This document shows, piece by piece, positions 1 to 10,453 of a stretch of DNA of 64,000 bases. A program made the position numbers and the translations under genes. The stretch's first letter is position 1. Each line of letters starts with the position of its first letter. The notes beneath the pieces are model-generated. The model made no database searches. It was given only the letters and a program-made list of their open reading frames with translations, and was not told where the DNA came from. Source of the stretch: Rhizobium sp. (GTDB taxonomy: Bacteria; Pseudomonadota; Alphaproteobacteria; Rhizobiales; Rhizobiaceae). The stretch spans positions 372,001 to 436,000 of the forward strand of contig PEKW01000007.1 in assembly GCA_002796995.1 (NCBI GenBank), written 5' to 3'.

Positions 1-609
1 GGCCTCTATGCCATGGCCGTGGTCAGTCCTGGCCCGAACTTCGCGCTGATTTCGAGGCTCGCCCTGGCGGGTTTCCGAAAGGCGGCCATGGGCGCGACGA
101 TCGGGCTCGCGCTCTCCGCGACCTTCTACGCCATCCTGACGATTGCAGGACTATCCGTCCTTCTGACGCGAGTCGGCTGGCTCGCAAGTCTGGTTCAGGT
201 CGCCGGCGGATGTTATCTCGTCTATTTGGGTGTGAAGACCTGGTTGGAGGCCAAGCCCAAGCCGTTGGGGGAACGAAGCGTTCCGCCACAAAAGTCAGCC
301 CAGGACGGCTTCCGAATGGGAATTATCGTCCATCTTTCCAATCCCAAGGTCATCACTTTCTTCCTGAGTCTCTACGCCGTCACAATGCCCGTAGAGGCAC
401 CACTCTCGACCAAACTTGTCGTGCTATTGGGTGGCTTCCTGCTTGAGATCGTGTGGTATGGGCTCGTTATCCTCCTGTTCTGCACCCCACCGGCGCGTGC
501 TGCATATGATCGCGCCGGCCATTGGATTGAAAGAGCGATCGGCACCGCGCTGACTGTCTTCGGCCTGAAGCTTATTTCGGAAAAGCTCTGGTCTCGCGGA
601 ATGCTCTAG
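1..609 (+). CDS. LysE/RhtB-family amino-acid exporter, 5' end missing
   Basis: This is a membrane exporter of the LysE/RhtB family, which pumps amino acids or derivatives out of the cytoplasm. The open frame runs in from the window edge (Gly-Leu-Tyr-Ala before the first Met at 13). The visible text begins at the family motif SPGPNF, which normally sits 15-20 residues inside the protein, so the true start lies upstream of the window. Several hydrophobic segments follow, and the conserved HLSNPK motif near residue 105 is present. The substrate cannot be told from sequence. The next 165 bases (610-775) hold no gene I can support. Confidence 0.85.
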   Translation, partial: GLYAMAVVSPGPNFALISRLALAGFRKAAMGATIGLALSATFYAILTIAGLSVLLTRVGWLASLVQVAGGCYLVYLGVKTWLEAKPKPLGERSVPPQKSAQDGFRMGIIVHLSNPKVITFFLSLYAVTMPVEAPLSTKLVVLLGGFLLEIVWYGLVILLFCTPPARAAYDRAGHWIERAIGTALTVFGLKLISEKLWSRGML

Positions 610-775
610 CTCGAGTGGTACGCCAACTGCCCGCCGAGTGGGCCAAATCCTTGAGCGGTGGTCCGAGTCGCGGCCGGAATGGGATCGGCTGATCGACAAT
701 TTCACTCCGGAGGAAGCGGCTCGATCGATGCGCGAGGAGGTCGCTGTATTGCGAAACAACGACCTCCCCACGTCG

Positions 776-1531
776 TCAGATCACCTGCCCGCCGGAAACT
801 TCGATGCGCTGTGCCGTGATCCAGCGGTTGTCAGGGCCGAGCAGGCTGGCGACCATCGGCCCGATGTCATCGGGAACGCCGACCCGGCCAAGCGCCGTCA
901 TGCCGGCGAATTGTTTGTTGAGGTCCGGCATGTCGCGCACCGCGCCGCCGAGGAAGTCGGTCTCGATGGCACCCGGCGCGACCGTATTGGCGGTGATGCC
1001 GCGTTCCGCCAGCTCCTTGGCCATGTAGAGGGTGAGGATCTCGACCGCGCCCTTGGCGGCGGAATAAGCCGAGAAACCGGGAGCCGACACGCGCGTGAGG
1101 CCCGATGAGAAATTGACAATGCGCCCGCCATCGCTGAGCAGCGGCAGAAGCGCCTGCGTCAGGAAGAAGACACCCTTCACATGGGTGTTGAACAGGGCAT
1201 CGAACTGCGCTTCGGTCGTTTCGGCGAAGCTGGCCATCTCGCCCTGGCCGGCATTGTTCACCAGATGGTCGAACCTATCGCGGCTCCAGTTTGCCGAAAG
1301 GGCCTGCCTGACAGCGTCGGCAAAGACCTTGAACGAAGACACATCCGTCACGTCGAGCTGCAGGGCCGTCGCCTTGCGACCAAGGGCCCGGATCTCGGCC
1401 ACGACGGCCTTGGCGTCTTTTGCGCCATTGCGGTAGGTCAGGATCACATCGCCGCCGTGACGGGCGATGCTGATTGCGGTGTTGCGGCCAAGCCCTCGGC
1501 TGCCGCCAGTGACGATGGAAACGGTGCTCAT
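776..1531 (-). CDS. SDR-family NAD(P)-dependent oxidoreductase
   Basis: A 251-residue classical short-chain dehydrogenase/reductase. The N-terminal Rossmann motif TGGSRGLG (residues 8-15), the NNAG motif near residue 91, and the catalytic Ser and YSAAK (Tyr-x3-Lys, near residue 156) are all present, so it should be an active cytoplasmic oxidoreductase. A good ribosome site (AGGAG) precedes the ATG. It is transcribed away from the AraC regulator at 1853, which probably controls it through the repeated sites between them. The substrate is unknown; the FabG-like organisation does not by itself mean a fatty-acid role. Confidence 0.9.
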   Translation of the reverse strand: MSTVSIVTGGSRGLGRNTAISIARHGGDVILTYRNGAKDAKAVVAEIRALGRKATALQLDVTDVSSFKVFADAVRQALSANWSRDRFDHLVNNAGQGEMASFAETTEAQFDALFNTHVKGVFFLTQALLPLLSDGGRIVNFSSGLTRVSAPGFSAYSAAKGAVEILTLYMAKELAERGITANTVAPGAIETDFLGGAVRDMPDLNKQFAGMTALGRVGVPDDIGPMVASLLGPDNRWITAQRIEVSGGQVI

Positions 1532-1598
1532 GTCTGATCTCCTGTGATTAGGGGGATGGTTGGTGAGGGAAGTTATGCCAGCCGTCGCCGACCTTGCG

Positions 1599-1635
1599 TT
1601 GCCGGATCCTCGGCAAAGCTTGCCTAAAAATCCAA
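1599..1635. promoter_or_regulatory. Tripartite direct-repeat site, copy 1 (probable AraC operator)
   Basis: The site reads TTGCCGGA, 13 bases, TTGCCTAA, 3 bases, TCCAA. The two TTGCC half-sites are 21 bp apart on the same strand, i.e. two helical turns, as is usual for AraC-family half-sites. A second copy with identical spacing lies exactly 150 bp away at 1749. It is inferred to be bound by the AraC regulator encoded at 1853. Confidence 0.6.
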
Positions 1636-1748
1636 AACACTTCGAGATCGCGCCTCGAGCACCTGATCGGTCATCCGTGATGCAGAGCCCAGATAATTGG
1701 CGGCTCCAACTGACTTGACGACTTATCCCACATCATGCCGACCTCATA

Positions 1749-1785
1749 TTGCCGGAAACTCCTGCAGTCTTGCCTAATCATCCAA
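1749..1785. promoter_or_regulatory. Tripartite direct-repeat site, copy 2 (probable AraC operator)
   Basis: This is the second copy of the TTGCCGGA-N13-TTGCCTAA-N3-TCCAA arrangement. The 13-base spacer differs from copy 1 while the half-sites are identical, which points to protein binding rather than recent duplication. It lies 68 bp upstream of the AraC start at 1853. Confidence 0.6.
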
Positions 1786-1852
1786 CCCCGCTTGCATGGG
1801 AGGCCGTTTCGCGATTTACTGCGCTCATTCACCCGGCATCGGACAAAGCACT

Positions 1853-2746
1853 ATGAGCAGCACCCTCCTTGAATGCGTCCGCCGCTATGCTGATGCCAAT
1901 GCCGACAAGTCCGGAGTGGCCCGCACGCCGATTCCGGGCCTGTTTGCAATGCGCGCGACGGCCCCGAGCGAAATGCAATATGCGATTTCGAAACCACTGG
2001 TGGCGCTTGTGCTACAGGGAGCCAAGCGCGTGACCATGGGCAGCAGGACCTTCGATTTCGGCGCCGGCGACTCCCTTCTCATTGCCGCCGATGTTCCGAA
2101 CGTCAGCCAGATCACCCGCGCCAGTGCCGGTGTGCCCTATTATTCCCTGGTCCTCGATATCGATCCGACAGTCACGCAATCCCTTGTTCTGGAGATCGGC
2201 GTCACGCAGACCGAGAGCGGAATTCCCATTCACGTCGACCCGACCGAAGCGGAAGTGGCTGACGCGGCACTTCGGCTTATGCGTCTCATCGATCGACCGA
2301 GTTCAATCCCGATCCTCCAGGGCCAGTTGGTGCGGGAAATGCACTACTGGCTGCTGAGCGGGCGCCACGGTGCAGGCATCCGTGCGCTCGGCTTTGCCGA
2401 CAGCCATGCCAACCGCATCGCACGGGCCGTGGCAGTCATAAGGGCCGACTATGCCGACGCGCTCCCGGTGGAGCGTCTGGCCGAAGTCGCGGGCATGAGC
2501 GTCTCCTCATTCCACCAGCACTTCCGCGCAGTGACGTCGCTCTCGCCTTTGCAGTTCCAGAAACAGCTTCGCCTCATCGAGGCCCGGCGCATGATGATCT
2601 CCGAGGGTGCGGCAATCAGCAATGCGGCTTACGCGGTCGGCTATGAGAGCATTCCGCAATTCACGCGCGAATATGGCCGGTTATTCGGATCATCGCCGGC
2701 AAAGGATGTTCGGGAGAGCATCGGAGAAACCCAGATCGCCGCCTGA
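1853..2746 (+). CDS. AraC-family transcriptional regulator
   Basis: About 297 residues. The N-terminal half is the AraC_N cupin-type domain (begins near PIPGLFAMRA; LVLQGAKRV near residue 50). The C-terminal 100 residues are the double helix-turn-helix (VERLAEVAGMSVSSFHQHF, then ISNAAYAVGYESIPQFTREY). The frame opens at 1796, but the ATG at 1853 starts the conserved domain. It is divergent from the SDR gene at 776-1531, a very common regulator/target arrangement. The effector is unknown. Confidence 0.88.
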   Translation: MSSTLLECVRRYADANADKSGVARTPIPGLFAMRATAPSEMQYAISKPLVALVLQGAKRVTMGSRTFDFGAGDSLLIAADVPNVSQITRASAGVPYYSLVLDIDPTVTQSLVLEIGVTQTESGIPIHVDPTEAEVADAALRLMRLIDRPSSIPILQGQLVREMHYWLLSGRHGAGIRALGFADSHANRIARAVAVIRADYADALPVERLAEVAGMSVSSFHQHFRAVTSLSPLQFQKQLRLIEARRMMISEGAAISNAAYAVGYESIPQFTREYGRLFGSSPAKDVRESIGETQIAA

Positions 2747-2849
2747 ACGGAGACCAGGTCAGGCGTCCGGGGTTGCATCGATCATGCAAATTGTCCCCGC
2801 GCCGGAACCGGCATGGCGGTCGGGATCGGCCCCTGGCAGCACCCGCCGC

Positions 2850-3794
2850 CTACCGGCGGCGCGCATCGGGTGGATCGTTTTTCAGCACTTTTTCGAGAAG
2901 CTTGGCCCGCTCGTCGCAAACGGCGACAAGATGTCCCAGCAAGGCTTCGCCGCTGTTGACGACCGGCCGGCTCGCCGGCCGCAGCGCCGACACGAGAAAG
3001 CTGATGCGATGCGAGATCGCCCGGATCACGACCGGCTTGTCGCGATAGCTCAGCGCCGTCAGCGGATTGACGATCGCCACGCCGAGGCCGCAGGCCACCA
3101 TCTCGCAAACAGCATTCGCGGATTGCGTTCCGATCGACATCTTGGGCGTCACGCCCGCCTCGTCGAACATGCGGTCGATCTGCATCCGGAACGGATCGTT
3201 CTCGCCAAGCGAAATGAAATCCACATCGCGAAAATCCTCCGGCGCGAGGACCCGTTTTTCCGACAAAGGATGGCCGGCCGGCAAAACGCAGACCTGATGG
3301 AAGCTGCCGACCGTGACCACCTCGGCATTGTCCGAGGAATAGCTCCCCTCGACGAGTCCGATGTCGAAATTGAAGCCCGAGATCGGCGACTGGTTTCGCG
3401 GGTCGGCGGTGTCGATGCGCACGGAGACATGCGGATGACTGCCCATCAACCGTCGCAGGGCTTCCGGCAGCAGATTCTGCGCGAAGGCGGGCAGCGTGGC
3501 GATATAGAGGATCTCGTCATAGGAGCGCCGAAGGCCCTCGACGCAGGCATTGATGCGGTCGAGGCCGATGAAGGACGCCTGGACCTCGTGGTAGAGCTTC
3601 AGCGCCAGGGCTGTCGGATGCAGACGCTGGCGCCGACGCTCGAACAGCAGGAAACCGACGGTATCCTCGAGACGCCTGAGCTCGCGGGTGATCGTCGGCT
3701 GCGACGAAGCCAGGGCCGCCGCGGCCGCTGTCACCGTTCCGAACTTCATCGTGGCGCGAAATACTTCGATCTGCCGCAGATTGAGCTCGCCCAT
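2850..3794 (-). CDS. LysR-family regulator of the adjacent peptide-transport cluster
   Basis: A LysR-type regulator of about 314 residues. It has an N-terminal winged HTH (LRQIEVFRATMKFGTVTAAA, TITRELRRLE) and a C-terminal substrate-binding domain. The ATG at 3794 is preferred over one at 3827 because the HTH begins immediately after MGELN. It diverges from the serine hydrolase / ABC transporter cluster and probably controls it. The inducer is unknown; a peptide or cell-wall fragment would fit the neighbours (inference). Confidence 0.88.
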   Translation of the reverse strand: MGELNLRQIEVFRATMKFGTVTAAAAALASSQPTITRELRRLEDTVGFLLFERRRQRLHPTALALKLYHEVQASFIGLDRINACVEGLRRSYDEILYIATLPAFAQNLLPEALRRLMGSHPHVSVRIDTADPRNQSPISGFNFDIGLVEGSYSSDNAEVVTVGSFHQVCVLPAGHPLSEKRVLAPEDFRDVDFISLGENDPFRMQIDRMFDEAGVTPKMSIGTQSANAVCEMVACGLGVAIVNPLTALSYRDKPVVIRAISHRISFLVSALRPASRPVVNSGEALLGHLVAVCDERAKLLEKVLKNDPPDARRR

Positions 3795-3980
3795 TTCGTT
3801 CGCCTCTCCAGTCCCCGACCATGCCAATCATATCAGAATTGAATGAACTGGCAGCGAATCTTTCGTATCGGCATATCCGGATCGGGCATAGAGTTCACGC
3901 ATGTAAATCATGACATTGCACTTCATCCGGGTCGGTTCGCGCCGTATCCGGAAAGGCAATCTGCTATCTCGGGTTGGCAC

Positions 3981-4898
3981 GTGGACAAGGCAGGCTTCGG
4001 CATACTTCTCGACAGGATCATCAGCCTCGCGGTCGAACGCAGCGACGGGAAGCTGGAGGCCGGCGATATCGGCATCGCGCTTGCGATCCACGACCGGCCG
4101 CTGCGCGCCGCCGACCCCGGTCCCTTGTCTTCGGTCCCGTCCTTCAGCTACCGGTGCGACGTACCGGTCTATCCCGCAAGCGTAGTGAAGCTCTTCTGCC
4201 TGCATGCCTTCACGGCCTTCGAGGCGATGGGCCGTTTCACACCGAATGACGAGGATCGGCGCGCCGCCCGCGCGATGATCGCGCTTTCCTCGAACGAGGC
4301 CACGGCATTCCTCATGGGACGCCTCACCGGTGCGTTCGACGGTCCCTGTCTAGACGACGATGCGCTGACGGCATGGCTTCGTGATCGCCACGGCGTGCAG
4401 GATTGGCTGACCGGTCTCCGCAGGCCTGAATTCCGCGACATCAACGTGCTGCACGCCACCTATGAGGACAGCCCCTATGGCTGCGCCTATCAGGCGAGGT
4501 CCCGCTCGCCGGGAAACCGGCTGACGGCGCGGGCATGCCTGGCGCTGATGCACGACATTGCCCGCGGCGCCGCAGCGTCACCGGCCTGGATGATGGAACT
4601 GATGGACCGCAGCCGCGAGCGTCGAGCCTTTGCCGAAACCGGCATTCCGCCCGAGGGCGACCAGGTGCGAGGTTTTCTCGGCGAAGGCATGCCGGAAAGC
4701 ACGCTTTTGTGGTCGAAGGCCGGCCACACCAGCTGGACCCGCCACGATCTCGTCTATGCCGAGACGGCACCGGGGCCGAGCTTCGTCGCCTGCGTGATGA
4801 CGGACAGCCGCTGGTCGGCAGCCGACACGAGCCTGTTTCCGGATATCGGGCGGCTTATCCACGAGGCCGTTCTTGAGGACGGTCACGACCAGGCCTGA
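3981..4898 (+). CDS. Class A beta-lactamase-like serine hydrolase
   Basis: A penicillin-recognising-enzyme fold protein. The SxxK catalytic motif reads SVVK in YPASVVKLF, an SDN-like SSN lies in ALSSNEATAF, and a KTG-like KAG lies in WSKAGHTS, in the right order and spacing. No signal peptide is visible, so it may act in the cytoplasm. The frame is open from 3843; GTG at 3981 is a reasonable start, but the N-terminus is uncertain. It sits first in a cluster with a peptide ABC importer and an L,D-transpeptidase/deacylase fusion, which suggests peptidase or amidase action on imported peptides rather than antibiotic resistance (inference). Confidence 0.75.
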   Translation: MDKAGFGILLDRIISLAVERSDGKLEAGDIGIALAIHDRPLRAADPGPLSSVPSFSYRCDVPVYPASVVKLFCLHAFTAFEAMGRFTPNDEDRRAARAMIALSSNEATAFLMGRLTGAFDGPCLDDDALTAWLRDRHGVQDWLTGLRRPEFRDINVLHATYEDSPYGCAYQARSRSPGNRLTARACLALMHDIARGAAASPAWMMELMDRSRERRAFAETGIPPEGDQVRGFLGEGMPESTLLWSKAGHTSWTRHDLVYAETAPGPSFVACVMTDSRWSAADTSLFPDIGRLIHEAVLEDGHDQA

Positions 4899-4997
4899 CG
4901 ACAGATTTGCCTCGCGGCCCACCGCGGGGCGGAAAGAGCATCACAAGAAATGCTCGCGTGCATGAAGATACAAAAGAACCAATAGAGGGATACTGCC

Positions 4998-6623
4998 ATG
5001 ACATTACTAAAGACATCCGCCGGCTGTCTGCGTTCGGCCCGCCTTCTGCTTGCCGCGACCGCAATCAGCGTTCTGACCCAGTTCTCGCCGGTGATGGCGC
5101 AGGACCCGATCCCCGGCGGCACGCTGCATCTGCCGGCGCCCTACAGCTCGGCGCTGAAATCGCTCGATCCGCACATCACCTACGAATCGCAGGACATGGC
5201 CGTCTCCAAGGCCTTCCACCGCGCGCTCTACACCTGGAACTCGGCCGAGAACCGGCCGACGCTCGATCTGGCGACCGCGGTGGAAACCTCTGCCGACGGC
5301 AAGACCTTCACCTACAAGCTGCGCGACAACGCCTATTTCCACAATGGCCGCAAGATGACGGCGGACGACCTGATCTGGTCGTACACCCGCATCATGGATC
5401 CGCAGAAGGGTTATCCGGGTTCGCCGATGATCTCGGAAATCGTCGGCGCGGAAGACTACGCCGCCGGCAAGGCCACCTCGATCTCCGGCCTGAAGAAGAT
5501 CGACGACTTCACCCTTGAGATCACCTTCAAGAACTATCTCGAGCCGGGCACCCTGCTGTTCGAAGCCGTGACCGCCATCCTGCCGAAGGAAGAGGCCGAC
5601 AAGCCGGAATTTCTGTCGCACCCCGTCGGTCTTGGCCCCTTCCGCTTCGTCGAGCATGTCGAGGGTTCGCGCGTCGTCGGCGAGAAATTCGACAAGTACT
5701 ACAAGCCCGGCCAGCCTTATGCGGACCGCGTCGAGTTCACCATCACCGATGAATACAGCACCCTCGACGTCGCCTTCCGCGCCGGCGAACTGGATGCGAC
5801 CGTGCTCTCGGGCGGCGCCTATGCCGCCTACAAGGCCGATCCGGACCTGTCGAAGGGCCTGATCGAGGTGCCCGAACTCTTCACCCGCCACATGGGCATG
5901 AACGTCCAGAAGGCACCCTTCGATGATGTCCGCGTGCGCCAGGCGATCAACTATGCCGTCGACCGCGACATCATCATCCGCAAGCTCCTGAAGGACAAGG
6001 CGTTCAAGGCCACAGGCTGGCTGCCGATGACCTCGGTCGCCTTCGACAAGGACCGCACGCCCTATGCCTATGATCCGGAAAAGGCCAAGCAGCTCCTCAA
6101 GGAAGCGGGCTACGGCGACGGCTTCGAATTTGAGGCCATGGTCACCGATGGCGAAAGCACGCTCGGCGTGTTGCAGGCGATGACGCCCTTCCTCGCGGCG
6201 GTCGGCATCACCGCCAAGCCGAAGGTGGTGGAATCGGGCGTTCTGCTCGATGCGATCAATGCCGGCGAAGCCATGGCATGGTTCCGCTCCAACGGCACAG
6301 GCCCCGATCCGGTCGGCGCGCTGCGCTGCTTCGACAGCCGCGTCTCCCGCTCGGCCTGCAACCGCAGCGGCTATGCCGATCCGAAGTTCGACGCCATGAT
6401 CGATGCCGCCTCGTCCGACCCCGATCCCAAGCGCCGCATTGAACTGGCCAAGGAAGCCGATGGCTACATCTTCGAACAGGCGCCGGTGTGGTTCCACAAC
6501 TACAACAAGGCCGTCGTCGCCACGCAGCCCTGGGTGCACGGCGTCGACTCCAACGTGACGGAAGCCGCCATCCTCGAAGTCGACCAGATCTGGCTTGATG
6601 AGAACGCCCCGGGACGCCAGTAA
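4998..6623 (+). CDS. Peptide/nickel-type ABC transporter substrate-binding protein
   Basis: A 541-residue SBP_bac_5 family periplasmic binding protein (DppA/OppA type). It has an N-terminal signal peptide ending near VMAQD (about residue 35) and the family signature around LDPHITYESQDMAVSKAFHR. The C-terminal half carries the usual VRQAINYAVDRD motif. A GAGG ribosome site precedes the ATG. It is the first of five consecutive transporter genes and determines the import substrate, probably an oligopeptide. Confidence 0.93.
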   Translation: MTLLKTSAGCLRSARLLLAATAISVLTQFSPVMAQDPIPGGTLHLPAPYSSALKSLDPHITYESQDMAVSKAFHRALYTWNSAENRPTLDLATAVETSADGKTFTYKLRDNAYFHNGRKMTADDLIWSYTRIMDPQKGYPGSPMISEIVGAEDYAAGKATSISGLKKIDDFTLEITFKNYLEPGTLLFEAVTAILPKEEADKPEFLSHPVGLGPFRFVEHVEGSRVVGEKFDKYYKPGQPYADRVEFTITDEYSTLDVAFRAGELDATVLSGGAYAAYKADPDLSKGLIEVPELFTRHMGMNVQKAPFDDVRVRQAINYAVDRDIIIRKLLKDKAFKATGWLPMTSVAFDKDRTPYAYDPEKAKQLLKEAGYGDGFEFEAMVTDGESTLGVLQAMTPFLAAVGITAKPKVVESGVLLDAINAGEAMAWFRSNGTGPDPVGALRCFDSRVSRSACNRSGYADPKFDAMIDAASSDPDPKRRIELAKEADGYIFEQAPVWFHNYNKAVVATQPWVHGVDSNVTEAAILEVDQIWLDENAPGRQ

Positions 6624-6712
6624 GTCCGGCGGTTTCAGCCAATCCAACCTTTCCGGCCCGGGCGTCGCGTGTCATCCATGCGGCGTCCGCGTCCGGAACA
6701 GAGGAACATTTC

Positions 6713-7645
6713 ATGCTGATGGTGATTGCGCGGCGGCTGATGCAGGCGCTTCTGACCGTCGCCGCCGTGGTGACGCTCGTCTTCCTGCTGTTCAGCGTCA
6801 TTCCCGGCAGCTTCGTCACGTCGCTGGTCGGTGAAAAACGCGATATCGATCCCAAGGTCATGGCCCGGATCGAGGAACAGCTTCATCTGAACGATCCCCT
6901 GCCGGAGCGCTTCGGCCGCTATGTCGCCGACCTCGCGCGCGGCGATCTCGGATCATCCTTCTCCACCCGCCGACCGGTGATCGACATGCTGGAAAGCCGC
7001 ATCGTCGCGTCCTTCCGGCTGGCCTGCGCCGCCATCCTGTTTGCCGTCGCCATCGGCCTGCCGCTGGGCTTCATCGCGGCTGCAAGACCGGGAAGCTGGA
7101 TTGACATGGCCGCGATGATGGGAGCGGTTTCGGGGCTTTCCGTGCCCGGCTTCTGGTTCGGCCTTTTGGCGATGTATTTCTTCTCGCTGCAACTGGGCTG
7201 GCTGCCGACCTTCGGCTACGGGCAGGGCGGTCTGCGGCATCTCGTGCTGCCGGCGCTCACCCTTGGCATCGGCCCCATGGCACTTCTCGCCAGAACCACG
7301 CGGGCGGCCGTGCTCGAGGTGCGCGGCGCCGACTTCATCCGCACCGCGCGCTCCAAGGGCATGAGCGAGACCCGCATCGTCACCCGGCATCTGGCCCGCA
7401 ACGCCTTCGTTCTGGTGCTGACGACGATCGGCCTGCAGTTCGGCTCCATGCTCGGCGGCTCGGTGGTGATCGAAAGCCTGTTCGCGTGGCCGGGCGTCGG
7501 ATCGCTGCTCATCCAGTCCGTCTCGCTGCGCGACATTCCCGCGGTGCAGGGCTGCATTCTCGTCATCGTGCTGTTCTTCCTGCTCATCAACACGCTGGTC
7601 GACATCGCCTACATGCTGATCGATCCGAGGATCCGCTACCGATGA
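6713..7645 (+). CDS. Peptide ABC transporter permease (DppB-like)
   Basis: A 310-residue inner-membrane permease with six predicted membrane segments. The first-permease signature is present, as is the EAA-type cytoplasmic loop (VLEVRGADFIRTARSKG). It pairs with the permease encoded next, and the two genes overlap by four bases (ATGA), indicating translational coupling. Confidence 0.93.
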   Translation: MLMVIARRLMQALLTVAAVVTLVFLLFSVIPGSFVTSLVGEKRDIDPKVMARIEEQLHLNDPLPERFGRYVADLARGDLGSSFSTRRPVIDMLESRIVASFRLACAAILFAVAIGLPLGFIAAARPGSWIDMAAMMGAVSGLSVPGFWFGLLAMYFFSLQLGWLPTFGYGQGGLRHLVLPALTLGIGPMALLARTTRAAVLEVRGADFIRTARSKGMSETRIVTRHLARNAFVLVLTTIGLQFGSMLGGSVVIESLFAWPGVGSLLIQSVSLRDIPAVQGCILVIVLFFLLINTLVDIAYMLIDPRIRYR

Positions 7646-8471
7646 AACTCCTCCAACTCCTGCGTCCCAATCTCTTCGTCGGCGGGCTGATCCTGGTGAT
7701 CATGGTCTTCGTCGCGCTCTTCGCGCCGCTGATTGCCACCCATGATCCCGTTCTCGACGCCAATCTCATCTACGCCGAGGAGCCACCGGGCGGAGCATTC
7801 CTGATGGGAACCGACGAACAGGGACGCGACATCTTCAGCCGCGTGATCTACGGCGCCCGCATCTCGCTCACCATCGGGCTGGTCGTGCAGCTCATGAACA
7901 CCTGCATCGGCGTGGCTCTCGGTCTTTCGGCCGGCTATTTCGGCGGCTGGTGGGATGAATTCGTCCAGGGCCTCACCAACCTGATGCTCTCCATCCCGAC
8001 GGTCGTCTTCGCGCTGGCGCTGATGGCCGTGCTCGGCCCGGGGGTGACGAGCCTGTTGATCGCACTCGGCATGACCGACTGGGCCTATAGCTGTCGCATC
8101 AGCCGGGCGCAGGTGCTGTCGCAAAAGTCGCGCAGCTATGTGCAGGCGGCGCAGACCATGGGCTACGGGCGCTTTCACATCATGTTCCGCGAGCTTCTGC
8201 CGAACATTGCAGGTCCGCTGGTGGTGATCGCCACCATGGGCATCGGCTCGGCGATCATGGCCGAGGCTTCGCTCTCCTTCCTCGGGCTGGGCGTCGTGCC
8301 GCCCGCGCCGAGCTGGGGTTCCATGCTCTCCCACGCGCGAGAACAGCTGATGGTCTCGCCTTGGATCGCCATCTTCCCCGGGGCGGCGCTTTTTCTCACG
8401 GTTCTCGGGTTCAATCTGCTGGGCGATGGTCTGCGCGACCTCATCGATCCGCAGGGGAAGGCCCGGCGCGC

Positions 8472-8475
<4 letters not shown>
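7642..8475 (+). CDS. Peptide ABC transporter permease (DppC-like)
   Basis: A 277-residue permease. The short N-terminal membrane segment is followed by the family motif GTDEQGRDIFSRVIYGAR and the EAA loop (SYVQAAQTMGYG). The ATG at 7642 overlaps the stop of the preceding permease; an in-frame extension to 7486 is inside that gene and is rejected. It overlaps the following ATPase gene by four bases. Confidence 0.93.
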
Positions 8476-9444
<969 letters not shown>

Positions 9445-9452
<8 letters not shown>

Positions 9453-10452
9453 CGTCACCATGGAAGATCCAAGATCCGGGCGTCCCGATATCCTCGGCAT
9501 CGAGGATCTTAAGGTTCATTACCCGGTCCGGCAGGGCTTCGGCTTCCGGCGTGGCCTGCTCAAGGCCGTCGATGGCGTGACCCTCGACCTGAAGGCCGGC
9601 GAGTGTCTCGGCCTCGTGGGGGAATCGGGTTGTGGAAAATCGACACTCGCGCAAGCCATTCTCGGCCTCGTGCCGGCGAGCGGCGGGCGGATCGTGCTCG
9701 ACGGACAGGACATAAGCAGCGCGAGCCACCAGTCCCAGCGGCTGGACCGCGCCCGCATCGTGCAGATGGTGTTTCAGGACCCGTTCGCCTCGCTGAACCC
9801 CCGGCACACTGTCGGCCAGAGCCTTGGCGGGCCGCTGAAGCTCCACGGCATCGGCAATGCCGCCGAGCGGGAAGACCGCGTCGCCGAAATGCTGCGCAAG
9901 GTGGGCCTCAGGCCCGATGCGGCCAAACGCTATCCGCACGAGTTTTCCGGCGGCCAGCGGCAGCGCATCTGCATTGCGCGCGCGCTGATCGTCGAACCGA
10001 AACTCGTCGTCTGCGACGAGCCGGTATCGGCGCTCGACGTCTCCATCCGGGCGCAGATCATCAACCTGCTTCTGGAGTTGAAGAACGAACTGGGCGTGGC
10101 CCTCCTGATGATCTCCCACGATCTCGGCGTCGTGGAACACATGTGCGATCGCATCGCCGTCATGTATCTCGGCCGGATCGTCGAACAGGGAGGCTGGAAC
10201 GAGATCTTCTCCGCGCCGGCCCATCCTTACACCCGCTCGCTGATCGCCTCGATACCCGATCCGATGAACCCGGTTTCCGGCAGCATCCGTCTTCACGGCG
10301 AAATCCCCTCGGCGCTCGATCCGCCGCCGGGTTGCGCCTTCAACCCGCGCTGCAGCCAGGCGATGGCGGTCTGCCGGGCCGGCTCGGTCCCCGAATTCTC
10401 CGCTTTGTCACCGACGCATCAAGCGCGTTGCCATCTCTTGCAAGGTCTCTGA
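9445..10452 (+). CDS. Peptide ABC transporter ATPase (DppF-like)
   Basis: A 335-residue second ATPase with Walker A GESGCGKS, signature FSGGQRQR, Walker B VVCDEPVSALD and the C-terminal cysteine motif CAFNPRC. It overlaps the previous gene by eight bases, and the fusion enzyme gene follows two bases after its stop, so all belong to one transcription unit. Confidence 0.93.
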
Positions 10453-10453
10453 C

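Noticed and set aside
638..1108. A plus-strand frame beginning MGQILERW after the LysE gene
   Set aside because: Most of it is antisense to the SDR gene; the first 45 codons look protein-like but match nothing I recognise and have no clear ribosome site.
5007..6647. A 546-codon minus-strand frame opposite the peptide-binding protein
   Set aside because: Shadow of a real gene with signal peptide and family motifs.
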